DNA from: Megasphaera sp. AM44-1BH
Lineage (GTDB): Bacteria > Bacillota > Negativicutes > Veillonellales > Megasphaeraceae
Reading direction: 5' to 3'
Assembly (NCBI RefSeq): GCF_003467125.1
Contig: NZ_QSFA01000008.1
Span: forward strand, 40,790 to 104,789
DNA: 64,000 nt
In this document: positions 52,203 to 61,022 of the stretch, one piece after another
How the letters are laid out: each line of letters begins with the position of its first letter
Position numbering within the stretch: the stretch's first letter is position 1
Program-made: the position numbers and the translations under genes
Notes under the pieces: generated by a model
Told to the model about the DNA's origin: nothing
What the model saw: only the letters and a program-made list of their open reading frames with translations
Database searches by the model: none

Positions 52203-52337
52203 TTAAGCAGAAAGCTTCTTTCTGCCTTTCATGCGGCGTTTTTTCAAAACCATGCGGCCACCTTTAGTCTTCATTCTTTCACGGAAGCCATGAGTTCTTT
52301 TCTTCCATAATACATTCGGCTGATATGTCTGTTTCAA
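52203..52337 (-). CDS. rpmH: 50S ribosomal protein L34
   Basis: The 44-aa protein reads (M)KQTYQPNVLWKKRTHGF..., ending in the basic KKRRMKGRKKLSA, the full L34 pattern. Its start codon is TTG at 52337, placed seven bases after AAGGAGGTG; no ATG is available at this position. It is the first gene of the leftward origin series. Confidence 0.97.
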   Translation of the reverse strand: MKQTYQPNVLWKKRTHGFRERMKTKGGRMVLKKRRMKGRKKLSA

Positions 52338-52778
52338 GATAGACACCTCCTTCTTATCGATACAACGTATATTGAATTTACACCATAACAGTGTAATTAT
52401 AGACAATCCCCCTGCTGATGTCAATTGTTTATTGGAAAAATTTCAAAAGATCTGTTACTGCCTGAAAATACATATCTATAGGCTGCATATATAGGTATTA
52501 TCTAAAATATAATCAGAATCTAACAGGGATATAACCTGTTTCTAACTTCTATTTGTGCATAACTTACTTTTGATGTACAATACAGATGTGGTCTTCGTAC
52601 AGATATTCACCAAGTTATACACAGTTTATCCACAGATTGTGGATAACTTAATGGGTCGGAAATTCGATATCTATCGGCTTTCCGCTTTTTTCAGCTTATT
52701 TTATCCACTTTATCCACAATCTTTTATGAACATATCCACAAAAGAAGTACTTCACCCGATTGGAAAGGAATGTATGAC
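52338..52778. other. oriC: Origin region, part 1: DnaA-box cluster between rpmH and dnaA
   Basis: No gene fits here. DnaA boxes: TTATACACA 52615-52623, TTATCCACA 52626-52634, TGTGGATAA 52638-52646 (opposite strand), TTATCCACT 52701-52709, TTATCCACA 52710-52718, ATATCCACA 52732-52740. The 52430-52560 stretch is AT-rich and may hold promoters for dnaA and rpmH. Together with the second cluster after dnaA this makes a bipartite origin as in Bacillus. Confidence 0.9.
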
Positions 52779-54386
52779 ATGATAGACCTGACTGAACTCT
52801 GGATCGGTATACTGACCGATATACGGCCTCAGGTATCCCCGCAAATTTATGACAACTGGTTTGAAGCTGCCCTGATTCCCTGCATGTATGAAAACGACGT
52901 CCTGACTCTGGACACGACGAGCCGTTTCGTCTGTTCTTTTATCAGCAAAAAATACACAGATCTCCTGGAAACGGCAGCCAGCCATGTAACAGGCCGTCCT
53001 ACGCAGGTACGTCTCATCTACAGCACGGGAGGCGAAACGGCACCGGAACCGGCAGTATCTCCGGCAGTTCCTGCTCCTTCGCCAGCAGTGCCATCCCCCC
53101 GGAAAGAGGAACCAGCCGCTGCCGTACCAGCATCCTCTTTGGAATCACTGGAAGAAGACACGATCCGGGAAAATCAGGAATATGACGAACCAGAATGGGC
53201 GCAGACAACACTGGAACCGGTCGATACAGAAAATCCAGATGCGTACGAATACGAAAGTATTTCCCTTCCGGAAATCCGGTCTGCCAAAGACATTACTCCG
53301 CCACCAGCAACAGAAAAGCCAGATCCGGTTCCGGTCGTGCAGGTTCCCATTTCTGATGGACTCAACAGTAATTATACATTTGATACCTTTATCGTAGGCA
53401 ACAGCAATCGTATGGCCAATGCCGTTGCCTTATCCGTAGCCGGCGCACCGGCCCAGAAATACAATCCATTCTTTATCTACGGGGATTCCGGGCTGGGAAA
53501 AACCCATCTGATGCATGCCATCGGCCATAAAATCCGGGAAAATTTTCCCAATATGAGTTTGCGCTGCATCACCAGTGAAGATTTTGCCAATGAACTCATC
53601 CAGTCCATCCAGGATAAAAATCCGGAAAGTTTCCGTCAGCGGTACCGCAATGTCGATGTACTCCTCGTCGATGATATCCAGTTCCTTGAAAATAAAGAAC
53701 ACACACAGGAAGAATTCTTTCATACATTTAATAAGTTATATCAGGATCACAAACAAATGGTATTTACCAGCGACCGGCCGCCACAAAATCTGAAAAAGCT
53801 GGAAAACCGGCTCCGTTCCCGCTTTCAGGCTAGCGCCGTCGCCCGCATTACCCCGCCGGATCTGGAAATGCGGACAGCTATTCTCCGCCGCCGTTCCCAG
53901 TCCGAACACATCGAATTTCAGAACGATGCCATCAATTTCATTGCTGCCAATGTCAGTGAAAATATCCGTGAACTGGAAGGAGCTTTTGTCCGGGTCACCC
54001 TGCAGGCGGCAGAAGAACATTCACCGGTTACACTCGACGTCGCCCAGAGAGCATTACAGGATCTGGTACAGGCCAGTGATAAGAAAAAATATATTACCAT
54101 TGATGAAATCACCAAAGCTGTCTGCCAGTTCTATAAGGTAAAATATGAAGACCTCATGAGCAAGAAAAAAACAAAGTCCATTGCCTTTCCCCGTCAGATT
54201 GCCATGTATCTCTGCCGGGAACTGACAGAAAATACGTATCCTCACATCGGCACGGCATTTAATGGCAGGGATCATTCTACGGTCATGCACGCCTGCGATA
54301 AAGTAACGAAAGCAATGGAAAAAGATAAAAATTTCCGCACCATGATCGAACAGTTGAAGACGCGCATCATGAGCGTGGACAAGTAA
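52779..54386 (+). CDS. dnaA: Chromosomal replication initiator protein DnaA
   Basis: Binds DnaA boxes and opens the origin. I choose ATG 52779, nine bases after AAAGGA; ATG 52770 sits right at the ribosome site. Domain I is residues 1-80. Domain II (about 85-200) is long and rich in Pro, Glu and Ala, making the protein 535 aa versus about 450 in Bacillus. The AAA+ part has GDSGLGKTHLMHAIGH (from about 235) and VLLVDDIQFLENKE. Domain IV has the DNA-binding signature GTAFNGRDHSTVMHACDKV. Boxes on both sides of the gene allow autoregulation. Confidence 0.98.
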   Translation: MIDLTELWIGILTDIRPQVSPQIYDNWFEAALIPCMYENDVLTLDTTSRFVCSFISKKYTDLLETAASHVTGRPTQVRLIYSTGGETAPEPAVSPAVPAPSPAVPSPRKEEPAAAVPASSLESLEEDTIRENQEYDEPEWAQTTLEPVDTENPDAYEYESISLPEIRSAKDITPPPATEKPDPVPVVQVPISDGLNSNYTFDTFIVGNSNRMANAVALSVAGAPAQKYNPFFIYGDSGLGKTHLMHAIGHKIRENFPNMSLRCITSEDFANELIQSIQDKNPESFRQRYRNVDVLLVDDIQFLENKEHTQEEFFHTFNKLYQDHKQMVFTSDRPPQNLKKLENRLRSRFQASAVARITPPDLEMRTAILRRRSQSEHIEFQNDAINFIAANVSENIRELEGAFVRVTLQAAEEHSPVTLDVAQRALQDLVQASDKKKYITIDEITKAVCQFYKVKYEDLMSKKKTKSIAFPRQIAMYLCRELTENTYPHIGTAFNGRDHSTVMHACDKVTKAMEKDKNFRTMIEQLKTRIMSVDK

Positions 54387-54607
54387 GAGGAAAAAATGTG
54401 GAAAAAATCCAGTTTATCCACATCTTCCGGAAATGAGTGGATTTGTGGATGGGAAATTCCTATTTATCCACAAGTTATACACACCTGTGGATAGCTTAAA
54501 ATAAGGCATTCACAGGACTTATGCACAATTTCACATTGCCTATGACTATTACTACGATTTTAACTCATTTTCCAATTAATCTCACCATCATAGAAAAGAG
54601 GACAACC
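54387..54607. other. oriC: Origin region, part 2: DnaA-box cluster between dnaA and dnaN
   Basis: Boxes: TTATCCACA 54414-54422, TGTGGATGG 54445-54453 (weak), TTATCCACA 54464-54472, TTATACACA 54475-54483, TGTGGATAG 54486-54494 (opposite), TTATGCACA 54519-54527. They are followed by an AT-rich stretch (54528-54600) that is the best candidate for the unwinding element. Confidence 0.85.
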
Positions 54608-55723
54608 ATGAAACTCAGATTCAAAAAAGAAGACCTCAACAAAGGACTCCAGTCCGTACAAAAAATCGCCCAGGACAAAAGCAATAACATTTCTTACGAA
54701 AACGGTCTGCTCATCAAAGCCGTCGGTGACCTCATCGAATTCCAGGCCAACGATTACGATATGGGAATCCGTACGGAAGTGCCAGGCATCATCGAAGAAC
54801 AGGGTGAAGTCTTTATTGCCAATCCTTTTCTCATTGAACTGACACGGCGCCTGCCCGGTGATGAAATCGAAATGATTAAGCAGGATGGCGATACACAACT
54901 CCTGCTTAAAGGAGGAAAACTGAAATTTGAATGCCTGACCATCAATCCCGATGATTTCAGTGAAGTAGAAATTGTTGATAATGGAACTTCTTCGTTTACG
55001 ACAGACAGTATTACCCTGAAAGACCTCATCGATCACACGTCGTATGCCTGCGCTACCGATATGGCACGTCCTATTTTTACAGGTACTCATATCGATGTCA
55101 CCGGGACGACTCTGAATATGGTTGCTACGGATACGCATCGCCTGGCTCTCAAATCAGCCGAACTGGCACAGCCTGTCGAACAGCCTTTCAAGGCCGTCAT
55201 TCCGAGCCGGCTTCTCATGGAAATTGCCCGGCAGCTGCCGACGGATATGCCCCAGGATGTACAGATAGTAGCGCTTCGCAATTTCATGACCGTACGGTTC
55301 GGGAATATTTTCATCCGCACCCGTCTGATAGAAGGAGAATTCCCGAATTACCGCCGTGTTATTCCTACGCAGTTTACCAGTGCAGTGACACTGAACCGCC
55401 AGGAATTTACGGCAGCTGTCGAACGCGCTTCTATCGTGGCTAAGGATGCCCAGTATAATGTCATTAATTTTGCTATTCAGGATGATCAGATCAGTCTGAC
55501 CAGCCAGCATCCGGACTATGGCACGATTGAAGACAGCGTTCCCTGCCAGATTGAGGGAGAATCCATCCGTATCGCTTTCAATGGTAAATTCGTCCTGGAC
55601 ATACTGAAGCACTGCCACAGTGAAGAAATTGTACTCCGTCTGAAGGCAAGCAGTCCGATGCTGGTACAAGATAAAGATGAACAGAATTGTGTATTTGTCG
55701 TTACACCAATGAGGGCAAAATGA
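54608..55723 (+). CDS. dnaN: DNA polymerase III beta sliding clamp
   Basis: The 371-aa ring subunit begins MKLRFKKEDLNKGLQSVQKI, has three repeated clamp folds (GAFPNYRR-type text GEFPNYRRVIPTQF in the middle) and ends in VFVVTPMRAK, close to the usual M-P-x-R ending. ATG 54608 follows AAAGAGGA. It is the first gene of a tightly spaced series dnaN-yaaA-recF-DUF721-remB. Confidence 0.97.
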   Translation: MKLRFKKEDLNKGLQSVQKIAQDKSNNISYENGLLIKAVGDLIEFQANDYDMGIRTEVPGIIEEQGEVFIANPFLIELTRRLPGDEIEMIKQDGDTQLLLKGGKLKFECLTINPDDFSEVEIVDNGTSSFTTDSITLKDLIDHTSYACATDMARPIFTGTHIDVTGTTLNMVATDTHRLALKSAELAQPVEQPFKAVIPSRLLMEIARQLPTDMPQDVQIVALRNFMTVRFGNIFIRTRLIEGEFPNYRRVIPTQFTSAVTLNRQEFTAAVERASIVAKDAQYNVINFAIQDDQISLTSQHPDYGTIEDSVPCQIEGESIRIAFNGKFVLDILKHCHSEEIVLRLKASSPMLVQDKDEQNCVFVVTPMRAK

Positions 55724-55938
55724 TAAAAAATATTGAAATTAAAACCGATATGATTCAGTTAGATCAATTTTTAAAATGGGCCGATGTCATAGAAAGTGGT
55801 GGACAGATCCGTCCTCTTCTGGATGAAAAGCGGATTTTTGTCAACGGCACGCTCTGCCTGGCCAAGCGCAAGCAGCTCCATGCTGGTGATATCGTAGATA
55901 TAAAAGGCATCGGCACGTATAAACTGACTGGGGAATGA
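55720..55938 (+). CDS. yaaA: S4-domain RNA-binding protein YaaA
   Basis: The 72-aa protein has an S4-like fold: TDMIQLDQFLKWADVIESGG, then IFVNGTLCLAKRKQLHAGD. The ATG overlaps the dnaN stop (ATGA) and follows GAGGG. The family always lies between dnaN and recF and is implicated in ribosome assembly. Confidence 0.93.
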   Translation: MIKNIEIKTDMIQLDQFLKWADVIESGGQIRPLLDEKRIFVNGTLCLAKRKQLHAGDIVDIKGIGTYKLTGE

Positions 55939-55942
55939 GACC

Positions 55943-57031
55943 ATGCTGATTCATGATATCCGCCTGCTGCATTTTCGAAATTATGATGATGAACGCGTGG
56001 AATTTCCCCCATCGATTGTCGTACTGTACGGAAAGAACGGACAGGGAAAAACCAATCTTCTGGAAGCGCTGTATATGGCAAGTATTGGCAAATCTTACAG
56101 GGGACTTACCGATGCGGACCTCATTCACTGGCAGCAGCAGACGGCAAGTGTGATTCTCAATTTCAGCCGCAGCGGTGTCATGCAGCAGATTAAAATGATT
56201 CTTTCCAAAGAAACAAAAAAAGAACTATGGGTAAATGAAACAAAAGTATCGCGCAGAGAACTTATCGGTACATTGAATGAGGTCCTGTTTTCACCGGAGG
56301 ATTTACAGCTCATCAAGGCAGGGCCGGCTCTGCGCCGCCGGTTTCTGGACCGTGAATTATCCCAGGTCAGTCCGGTATACTGTCAGACACTGCTGCGGTA
56401 TCACCGGGCTGTTGCCCAGCGCAATCTGCTGCTGAAGCGCATGAAGTATGAAAAGGTACAGTCCCTGGATGAATGGGACCGCCAGATTGCCAGTCTGGCC
56501 GCCGATATCGTGCAGCGCCGTCTGGAAGCTCTGCATAAAATCCGCCTGCTGGCCCGGATTATTCATAAACGTCTCAGCGGCGGCGAAGGATTGGATATTG
56601 CCTATGTGCAGCCTTACGGTGACGGGAAGGGGAAAGATGCCCGGTGGTATTACGATACCCTGCAGTCTCATCTGGAGCAGGACCGGTATCGTATGTCTAC
56701 TTCTGTCGGGCCCCACCGGGATGACCTGGAATTTTCCATTGCCGGGGCTGATTTAAAGAAATACGGATCCCAGGGACAACAGCGCACGGCTGTCTTGGCA
56801 TTGAAACTGTCCGAATTGGAATATATGAAATCGGAAACAGGGGAATACCCGGTATTGCTTCTGGATGATGTCATGAGTGAACTGGACGGTCTGCGCCGTC
56901 AGGCATTATTATCCTTTGTCAAAGGACGCATCCAGACGTTTATTACGACGACGGAACCGGATATGTTCCGGTCTGTTGATGATTGTTCTTTTATCTGTAT
57001 TGAACAAGGCAGGGTGGCTGTCCATGGTTAA
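55943..57031 (+). CDS. recF: DNA replication and repair protein RecF
   Basis: The 362-aa SMC-like ATPase has Walker A GKNGQGKTNLLEALYMASIG, the signature motif GSQGQQRTAVLALKLSE and Walker B PVLLLDDVMSELDGLRR. It loads RecA at gaps. It starts 4 bases after yaaA and its end overlaps the next gene by 8 bases. Confidence 0.97.
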   Translation: MLIHDIRLLHFRNYDDERVEFPPSIVVLYGKNGQGKTNLLEALYMASIGKSYRGLTDADLIHWQQQTASVILNFSRSGVMQQIKMILSKETKKELWVNETKVSRRELIGTLNEVLFSPEDLQLIKAGPALRRRFLDRELSQVSPVYCQTLLRYHRAVAQRNLLLKRMKYEKVQSLDEWDRQIASLAADIVQRRLEALHKIRLLARIIHKRLSGGEGLDIAYVQPYGDGKGKDARWYYDTLQSHLEQDRYRMSTSVGPHRDDLEFSIAGADLKKYGSQGQQRTAVLALKLSELEYMKSETGEYPVLLLDDVMSELDGLRRQALLSFVKGRIQTFITTTEPDMFRSVDDCSFICIEQGRVAVHG

Positions 57032-57902
57032 GCGGACCCATGAAATGGGAAAGGCTGGTCTTTCTATACCGGCTGTCCTCAAAGAGAATAAACTGCTGAC
57101 ACCATACCGTTTTTTTCAGGCAAAACGGGACTGGCCTCAGATTATAGGTAAACAAATTGCGAAATATTCTTATATTAAAGATATAGATAAAAACTGTGTA
57201 ATAATAGGAGTTCTCAATTCTATATGGATGAACCAGCTCTTTATGTACAGTCAGGAAATACAAAAGAAATTGAATGACTATATCGGTGAAGAGTTTATCC
57301 ATTCTGTACGGTTTGTACGGAGCGGAAAGAAACCGGCACCGGTCGTATATGAAACACTCGATGGAGAAGAGGAATCAGACTACCCTTCTGGCCGTATCGG
57401 TGATGTAGTCCTGTCTGACGATTATGTGCAGACCGTGAGACAGGAGACGTCCCATCTTCCGGAACGTATCCGTGAGAAAATGGCAGCCCTGCGTTTCGCC
57501 CAGGAAAAAAGGCGCCTGTCCATGGAAGAGGAAGGATTCCGCCATTGCCCGCGCTGTGGCCGCTGGCTGGCCAGAGGGGAGACGGTATGTCTTTTCTGCC
57601 GCCTTGAAGACCGGCAGCATAAAAAAAAGCTGGTCCATGACCTTTTGATACAAATGCCATGGTTGTCTCTGGATCAGTTTGCTCATGAAATAGGAGCCGG
57701 ACGCAGTGACCGGTTGTATATCGAACTGTACAATGAAGTACGGCGGGACTGTATTTATAAACTCATTGAACGGATCCATTATGACAGCGATACGCCGGAA
57801 GATGATTTATTCCTGGCTTTGTTCATCACACGGAAAACGCCGGTAGAACTGACAGACGATCATGTCCGCAACCTGGCAAACCGTTATAGAAAGAAGGAGT
57901 GA
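57024..57902 (+). CDS. DciA-like (DUF721) protein with zinc-ribbon and extra C-terminal domain
   Basis: The 292-aa protein has an N-terminal DUF721/DciA domain (about 20-100: WPQIIGKQIAKYSYIKDI, SIWMNQLFMYSQEIQKKLND). DciA is the helicase loader of many bacteria. A linker leads to a zinc ribbon with Cys175, Cys178, Cys189, Cys192 (CPRC and CLFC) and a C-terminal helical domain of about 90 residues that I do not recognise. Plain DciA proteins are 90-170 aa. It overlaps recF by 8 bases. Confidence 0.8.
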   Translation: MVKRTHEMGKAGLSIPAVLKENKLLTPYRFFQAKRDWPQIIGKQIAKYSYIKDIDKNCVIIGVLNSIWMNQLFMYSQEIQKKLNDYIGEEFIHSVRFVRSGKKPAPVVYETLDGEEESDYPSGRIGDVVLSDDYVQTVRQETSHLPERIREKMAALRFAQEKRRLSMEEEGFRHCPRCGRWLARGETVCLFCRLEDRQHKKKLVHDLLIQMPWLSLDQFAHEIGAGRSDRLYIELYNEVRRDCIYKLIERIHYDSDTPEDDLFLALFITRKTPVELTDDHVRNLANRYRKKE

Positions 57903-57904
57903 CC

Positions 57905-58150
57905 ATGTATCTTCATATCGGCGGCAGCCAGATGATTGATGTACGGCGTCTCGTCGCATTGTTCAAGGCTCACCCAAGCCGTGCCAGCAAATCCAATCCG
58001 CTCATCCAGTATTATAAGCCGTATGAATATGTGGGAACCTGCACGGAACGGATACGCACATATGTAGTCACGGAAGATGCGGTATATGGTTCGCCTCTGT
58101 CCCTTTCTACACTGGTCAGGCGGTATGAAGAGTTGTTTAGTGTGGATTGA
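57905..58150 (+). CDS. remB: RemB-like (DUF370, YaaB) protein
   Basis: The 81-aa protein has the DUF370 start MYLHIGGSQMIDVRRLVALF and closing text IRTYVVTEDAVYGSPLSLST with a short helix. In Bacillus remB (yaaB) lies between recF and gyrB, as here. ATG 57905 follows AAGGAG; the gene starts two bases after the previous stop. Confidence 0.9.
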   Translation: MYLHIGGSQMIDVRRLVALFKAHPSRASKSNPLIQYYKPYEYVGTCTERIRTYVVTEDAVYGSPLSLSTLVRRYEELFSVD

Positions 58151-58225
58151 GCGGCTGAAATCTGGTATAATAAGGTGTTACAGGTCCTATGTCATCACAG
58201 GAGGACAGAAGAGGAGGAGCATTGC

Positions 58226-60145
58226 ATGTCGGAAGACAAGAAAATAAAGTATGGTGCGGAACAGATTCAGGTCCTGGAAGGACTGGAAGCCGTACGCAAA
58301 CGGCCGGGAATGTATATCGGCAGTACGAGTCTGCGTGGCCTGCATCATCTCGTATATGAAGTAGTAGATAATAGTATTGACGAAGCATTGGCTGGCTATT
58401 GCACACATATCGAAGTGGAAATAGGGGAAGACAACAGCATCAGTGTCACCGATAATGGCCGCGGTATTCCCGTTGCTATGCATAAAGTGGGAAAACCGGC
58501 TGTCGAAGTCGTTCTGACCGTGCTCCATGCCGGTGGTAAATTCGGCGGCGACGGTTACCCTATTTCCGGCGGTCTCCATGGCGTCGGTATCAGTGTTGTC
58601 AATGCACTGAGTGAATGGACCCGTGTCGAAGTCAAGCGGGACGGATATTTTTATACGATTTCCTTTAAACGCGGCGTGACCGACCAGCCTCTCATGAAAG
58701 TACGTCCCCTGCGCCCTGGTGAAGAAACAGGTACACACGTCACCTTTAAGCCGGATAAGGAAATATTCCCCGATACGGTCTATGATTTTGATACGCTCAA
58801 AACACGTCTGCGTGAGCTGGCGTTCCTCAATAAGGGACTGCATATTACCCTGACGGATAAACGCGGCGAAGGCAAGCAGGAAGTATACTGTTATGAAGGC
58901 GGACTCGTGTCTTTCGTGGAATTCCTGAATGAAAACCGCACGGCTGTCAATCCGACGGTAGTTCAGATTGACGGGGAAAAGAATAAAGTCATTGTCGATG
59001 TAGCCATGCAGTACAACGATGGGTACAGCGAAAATATCCTGAGCTTTGTCAACGATATCTTTACGGAAGAAGGCGGGACCCATCTTTCGGGATTCCGTTC
59101 GGGCCTGACACGTACGATCAATGACTATGGCCGCCAGGCCGGGCTCATCAAGGATAATGAGGATAATCTGTCTGGTGACGATGTCCGCGAAGGATTGACG
59201 GCTGTCATCAGCGTCAAAGTGCGGGAACCGCAGTTTGAAGGACAGACTAAGACGAAACTGGGCAACAGTGAAGTCAAAGGAATTGTCGATAATATCGTAT
59301 CGGACGGCCTGCGGGAATATCTGGAAGAACATCCGGCAGAAGCCAAAAACATCATTAATAAAACCATTTCTGCTTCGAGAGCCCGTCAGGCTGCCCGTCG
59401 TGCACGGGAACTGACACGCCGCAAGAATGCACTGGAAATCAGCAGTCTTCCCGGTAAATTGGCTGATTGCTCGGAAAAGAATCCGGATCAGACGGAAATC
59501 TATCTGGTCGAAGGGGATTCTGCCGGTGGTAGTGCCAAGCAGGGACGGGACCGCCGTTTCCAGGCTATCCTGCCGCTCCGTGGCAAAATTATCAATGTGG
59601 AAAAGGCACGTCTCGATAAGATTCTGGCCAATGATGAAATCCGTTCTATGATTACTGCTTTTGGCACAGGGATTGGCGAAGAATTCGATATTACCAAGCG
59701 CCGGTATGACAAGATTATCATCATGACCGATGCCGATGTCGATGGTGCCCATATCCGCACGCTGCTCTTGACCTTTTTCTACCGGTTCATGAAGCCACTT
59801 ATCGAACAAGGCCATGTCTACATTGCCCAGCCTCCGCTGTACCAGGTCCGCAAGGGAAAACAGGTATGGTATCTCTATACAGATGAAGCGATGAACGCCA
59901 AGCTGGAAGAACTGGGAAAAGATAGTTCCGTCGTCGTACAGCGGTATAAAGGTCTTGGTGAAATGAATCCGGAACAGCTCTGGGAAACGACGATGGATCC
60001 GGCAAACCGAACTATGCTCAAGGTCCATCTGGAAGACGCTGTAGAAGCCGATAAGATTTTCTCGGTCCTCATGGGGGACAAGGTAGAACCACGTCGTAAA
60101 TTCATTGAAGAAAATGCAAAGAAAGTCCGGAATCTGGATTTGTAA
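58226..60145 (+). CDS. gyrB: DNA gyrase subunit B
   Basis: The 639-aa ATPase subunit of gyrase begins with EGLEAVRKRPGMYIGSTSLR, has the ATP site VDNSIDEALAGYC and GGLHGVGISVVNALSEW, the TOPRIM motif LVEGDSAGGSAKQGRDRR and DADVDGAHIRTLLLTFFYRF, and ends KVRNLDL, matching family text closely. ATG 58226 follows GAGGAGGAG. gyrA is not in the window; downstream is an unrelated secreted protein. Confidence 0.98.
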   Translation: MSEDKKIKYGAEQIQVLEGLEAVRKRPGMYIGSTSLRGLHHLVYEVVDNSIDEALAGYCTHIEVEIGEDNSISVTDNGRGIPVAMHKVGKPAVEVVLTVLHAGGKFGGDGYPISGGLHGVGISVVNALSEWTRVEVKRDGYFYTISFKRGVTDQPLMKVRPLRPGEETGTHVTFKPDKEIFPDTVYDFDTLKTRLRELAFLNKGLHITLTDKRGEGKQEVYCYEGGLVSFVEFLNENRTAVNPTVVQIDGEKNKVIVDVAMQYNDGYSENILSFVNDIFTEEGGTHLSGFRSGLTRTINDYGRQAGLIKDNEDNLSGDDVREGLTAVISVKVREPQFEGQTKTKLGNSEVKGIVDNIVSDGLREYLEEHPAEAKNIINKTISASRARQAARRARELTRRKNALEISSLPGKLADCSEKNPDQTEIYLVEGDSAGGSAKQGRDRRFQAILPLRGKIINVEKARLDKILANDEIRSMITAFGTGIGEEFDITKRRYDKIIIMTDADVDGAHIRTLLLTFFYRFMKPLIEQGHVYIAQPPLYQVRKGKQVWYLYTDEAMNAKLEELGKDSSVVVQRYKGLGEMNPEQLWETTMDPANRTMLKVHLEDAVEADKIFSVLMGDKVEPRRKFIEENAKKVRNLDL

Positions 60146-60171
60146 GAGGTTTCCTTGAGGGGGGATGTCTG

Positions 60172-60981
60172 ATGAAACGAATTTGGCATGTAAGTCTTTG
60201 CGTAGCGCTGTGGTGTGCCTGTACGTTTTCCGTTCTGGCAATGGATACGGCACCGGCTGACGCAGCCTCTGCCCCGGCTGTAGCGGAACATACGCAGCCG
60301 GTCGTCATTACTGATCCGGCTGTTCATATGAAAAATACGAACAAGTATTATATTACTTCGGGCCGCGTATATGATACTGTCACAGGAACGATGGAAGAGA
60401 TTTCCCGTGAAAAGACAGGACTTCCCCAGGATACGGGACGGTATTATTACAGGGTAGAAAAAAATCTTACCGGTGATTATTTCTATAGTGTCAAAGCGTA
60501 TGATACGGACAGTCATATCCTCATAGGCAGCTATTTTGTAGCCAAAGATGACTCCTGCGTATGGAAATTACAGGATAATGATGATGCTATACTGATTCTG
60601 GGGACACCGGAAAAACTTCTGGAAAAAGCGGATGTCACCGTGTATCCGGGAAAACTTCCCATGGGAAGTTTTGGTATCCTGCGTGTCCGCATGCCGGGAC
60701 GGCTGCCCTATGATATCAAGGTTACCAGTCTGAATCCATCGGTAGCCGATATTTCTGAAAAAATGAATATTGTACCCAAGTCAGAAGGCAAGGCGGATCT
60801 GGTCATCGATCTGCGCATGGGAAATACGGTACGGACCATTACCCGGACTGTCAAAGTCATTGAAACGGCGGATTCGTCAGATTACGATTCCGGCCACAGG
60901 CCGATTGGTATCGGCATCGGTATCGGGTGGGGTGATGGATGGCACCATCATGGCCATGGCGGTATCGGAATCTGGGTGTAA
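60172..60981 (+). CDS. Secreted protein of unknown function with His/Gly-rich C-terminus
   Basis: I do not recognise the family. The 269-aa protein has a signal peptide (cleaved near VLA-MDTA), an Ala/Pro-rich segment, two mixed beta regions (60-135 and 140-230; the latter, VTSLNPSVADISEKMNIVPK, looks like an Ig-like/BIG fold) and a tail GIGIGIGWGDGWHHHGHGG that may bind metal. ATG 60172 follows GAGGGGGGA. It lies 26 bases after gyrB, so read-through expression is possible, and it ends at a strong terminator. Confidence 0.75.
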   Translation: MKRIWHVSLCVALWCACTFSVLAMDTAPADAASAPAVAEHTQPVVITDPAVHMKNTNKYYITSGRVYDTVTGTMEEISREKTGLPQDTGRYYYRVEKNLTGDYFYSVKAYDTDSHILIGSYFVAKDDSCVWKLQDNDDAILILGTPEKLLEKADVTVYPGKLPMGSFGILRVRMPGRLPYDIKVTSLNPSVADISEKMNIVPKSEGKADLVIDLRMGNTVRTITRTVKVIETADSSDYDSGHRPIGIGIGIGWGDGWHHHGHGGIGIWV

Positions 60982-60983
60982 AC

Positions 60984-61022
60984 AAAAAAAAAGAGACCGC
61001 TTATTCAGCGGTCTCTTTTTTT
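60984..61022. terminator. Bidirectional terminator overlapping the CorC-like gene's 3' end
   Basis: AAAAAGAGACCGCT and AGCGGTCTCTTTTT with A/T runs on both sides. The stop codon and last codons of the converging CorC-like gene lie within this hairpin. Confidence 0.92.

Noticed and set aside
54528..54600. DnaA-trio elements after the last DnaA box
   Set aside because: TAG/TAA-like triplets are visible only on the minus strand and not cleanly in phase, so I do not call them.
58187..60253. Long open frame (688 codons) on the minus strand opposite gyrB
   Set aside because: It mirrors gyrB, which has complete family motifs. The antisense product has no recognisable domain and results from codon bias.
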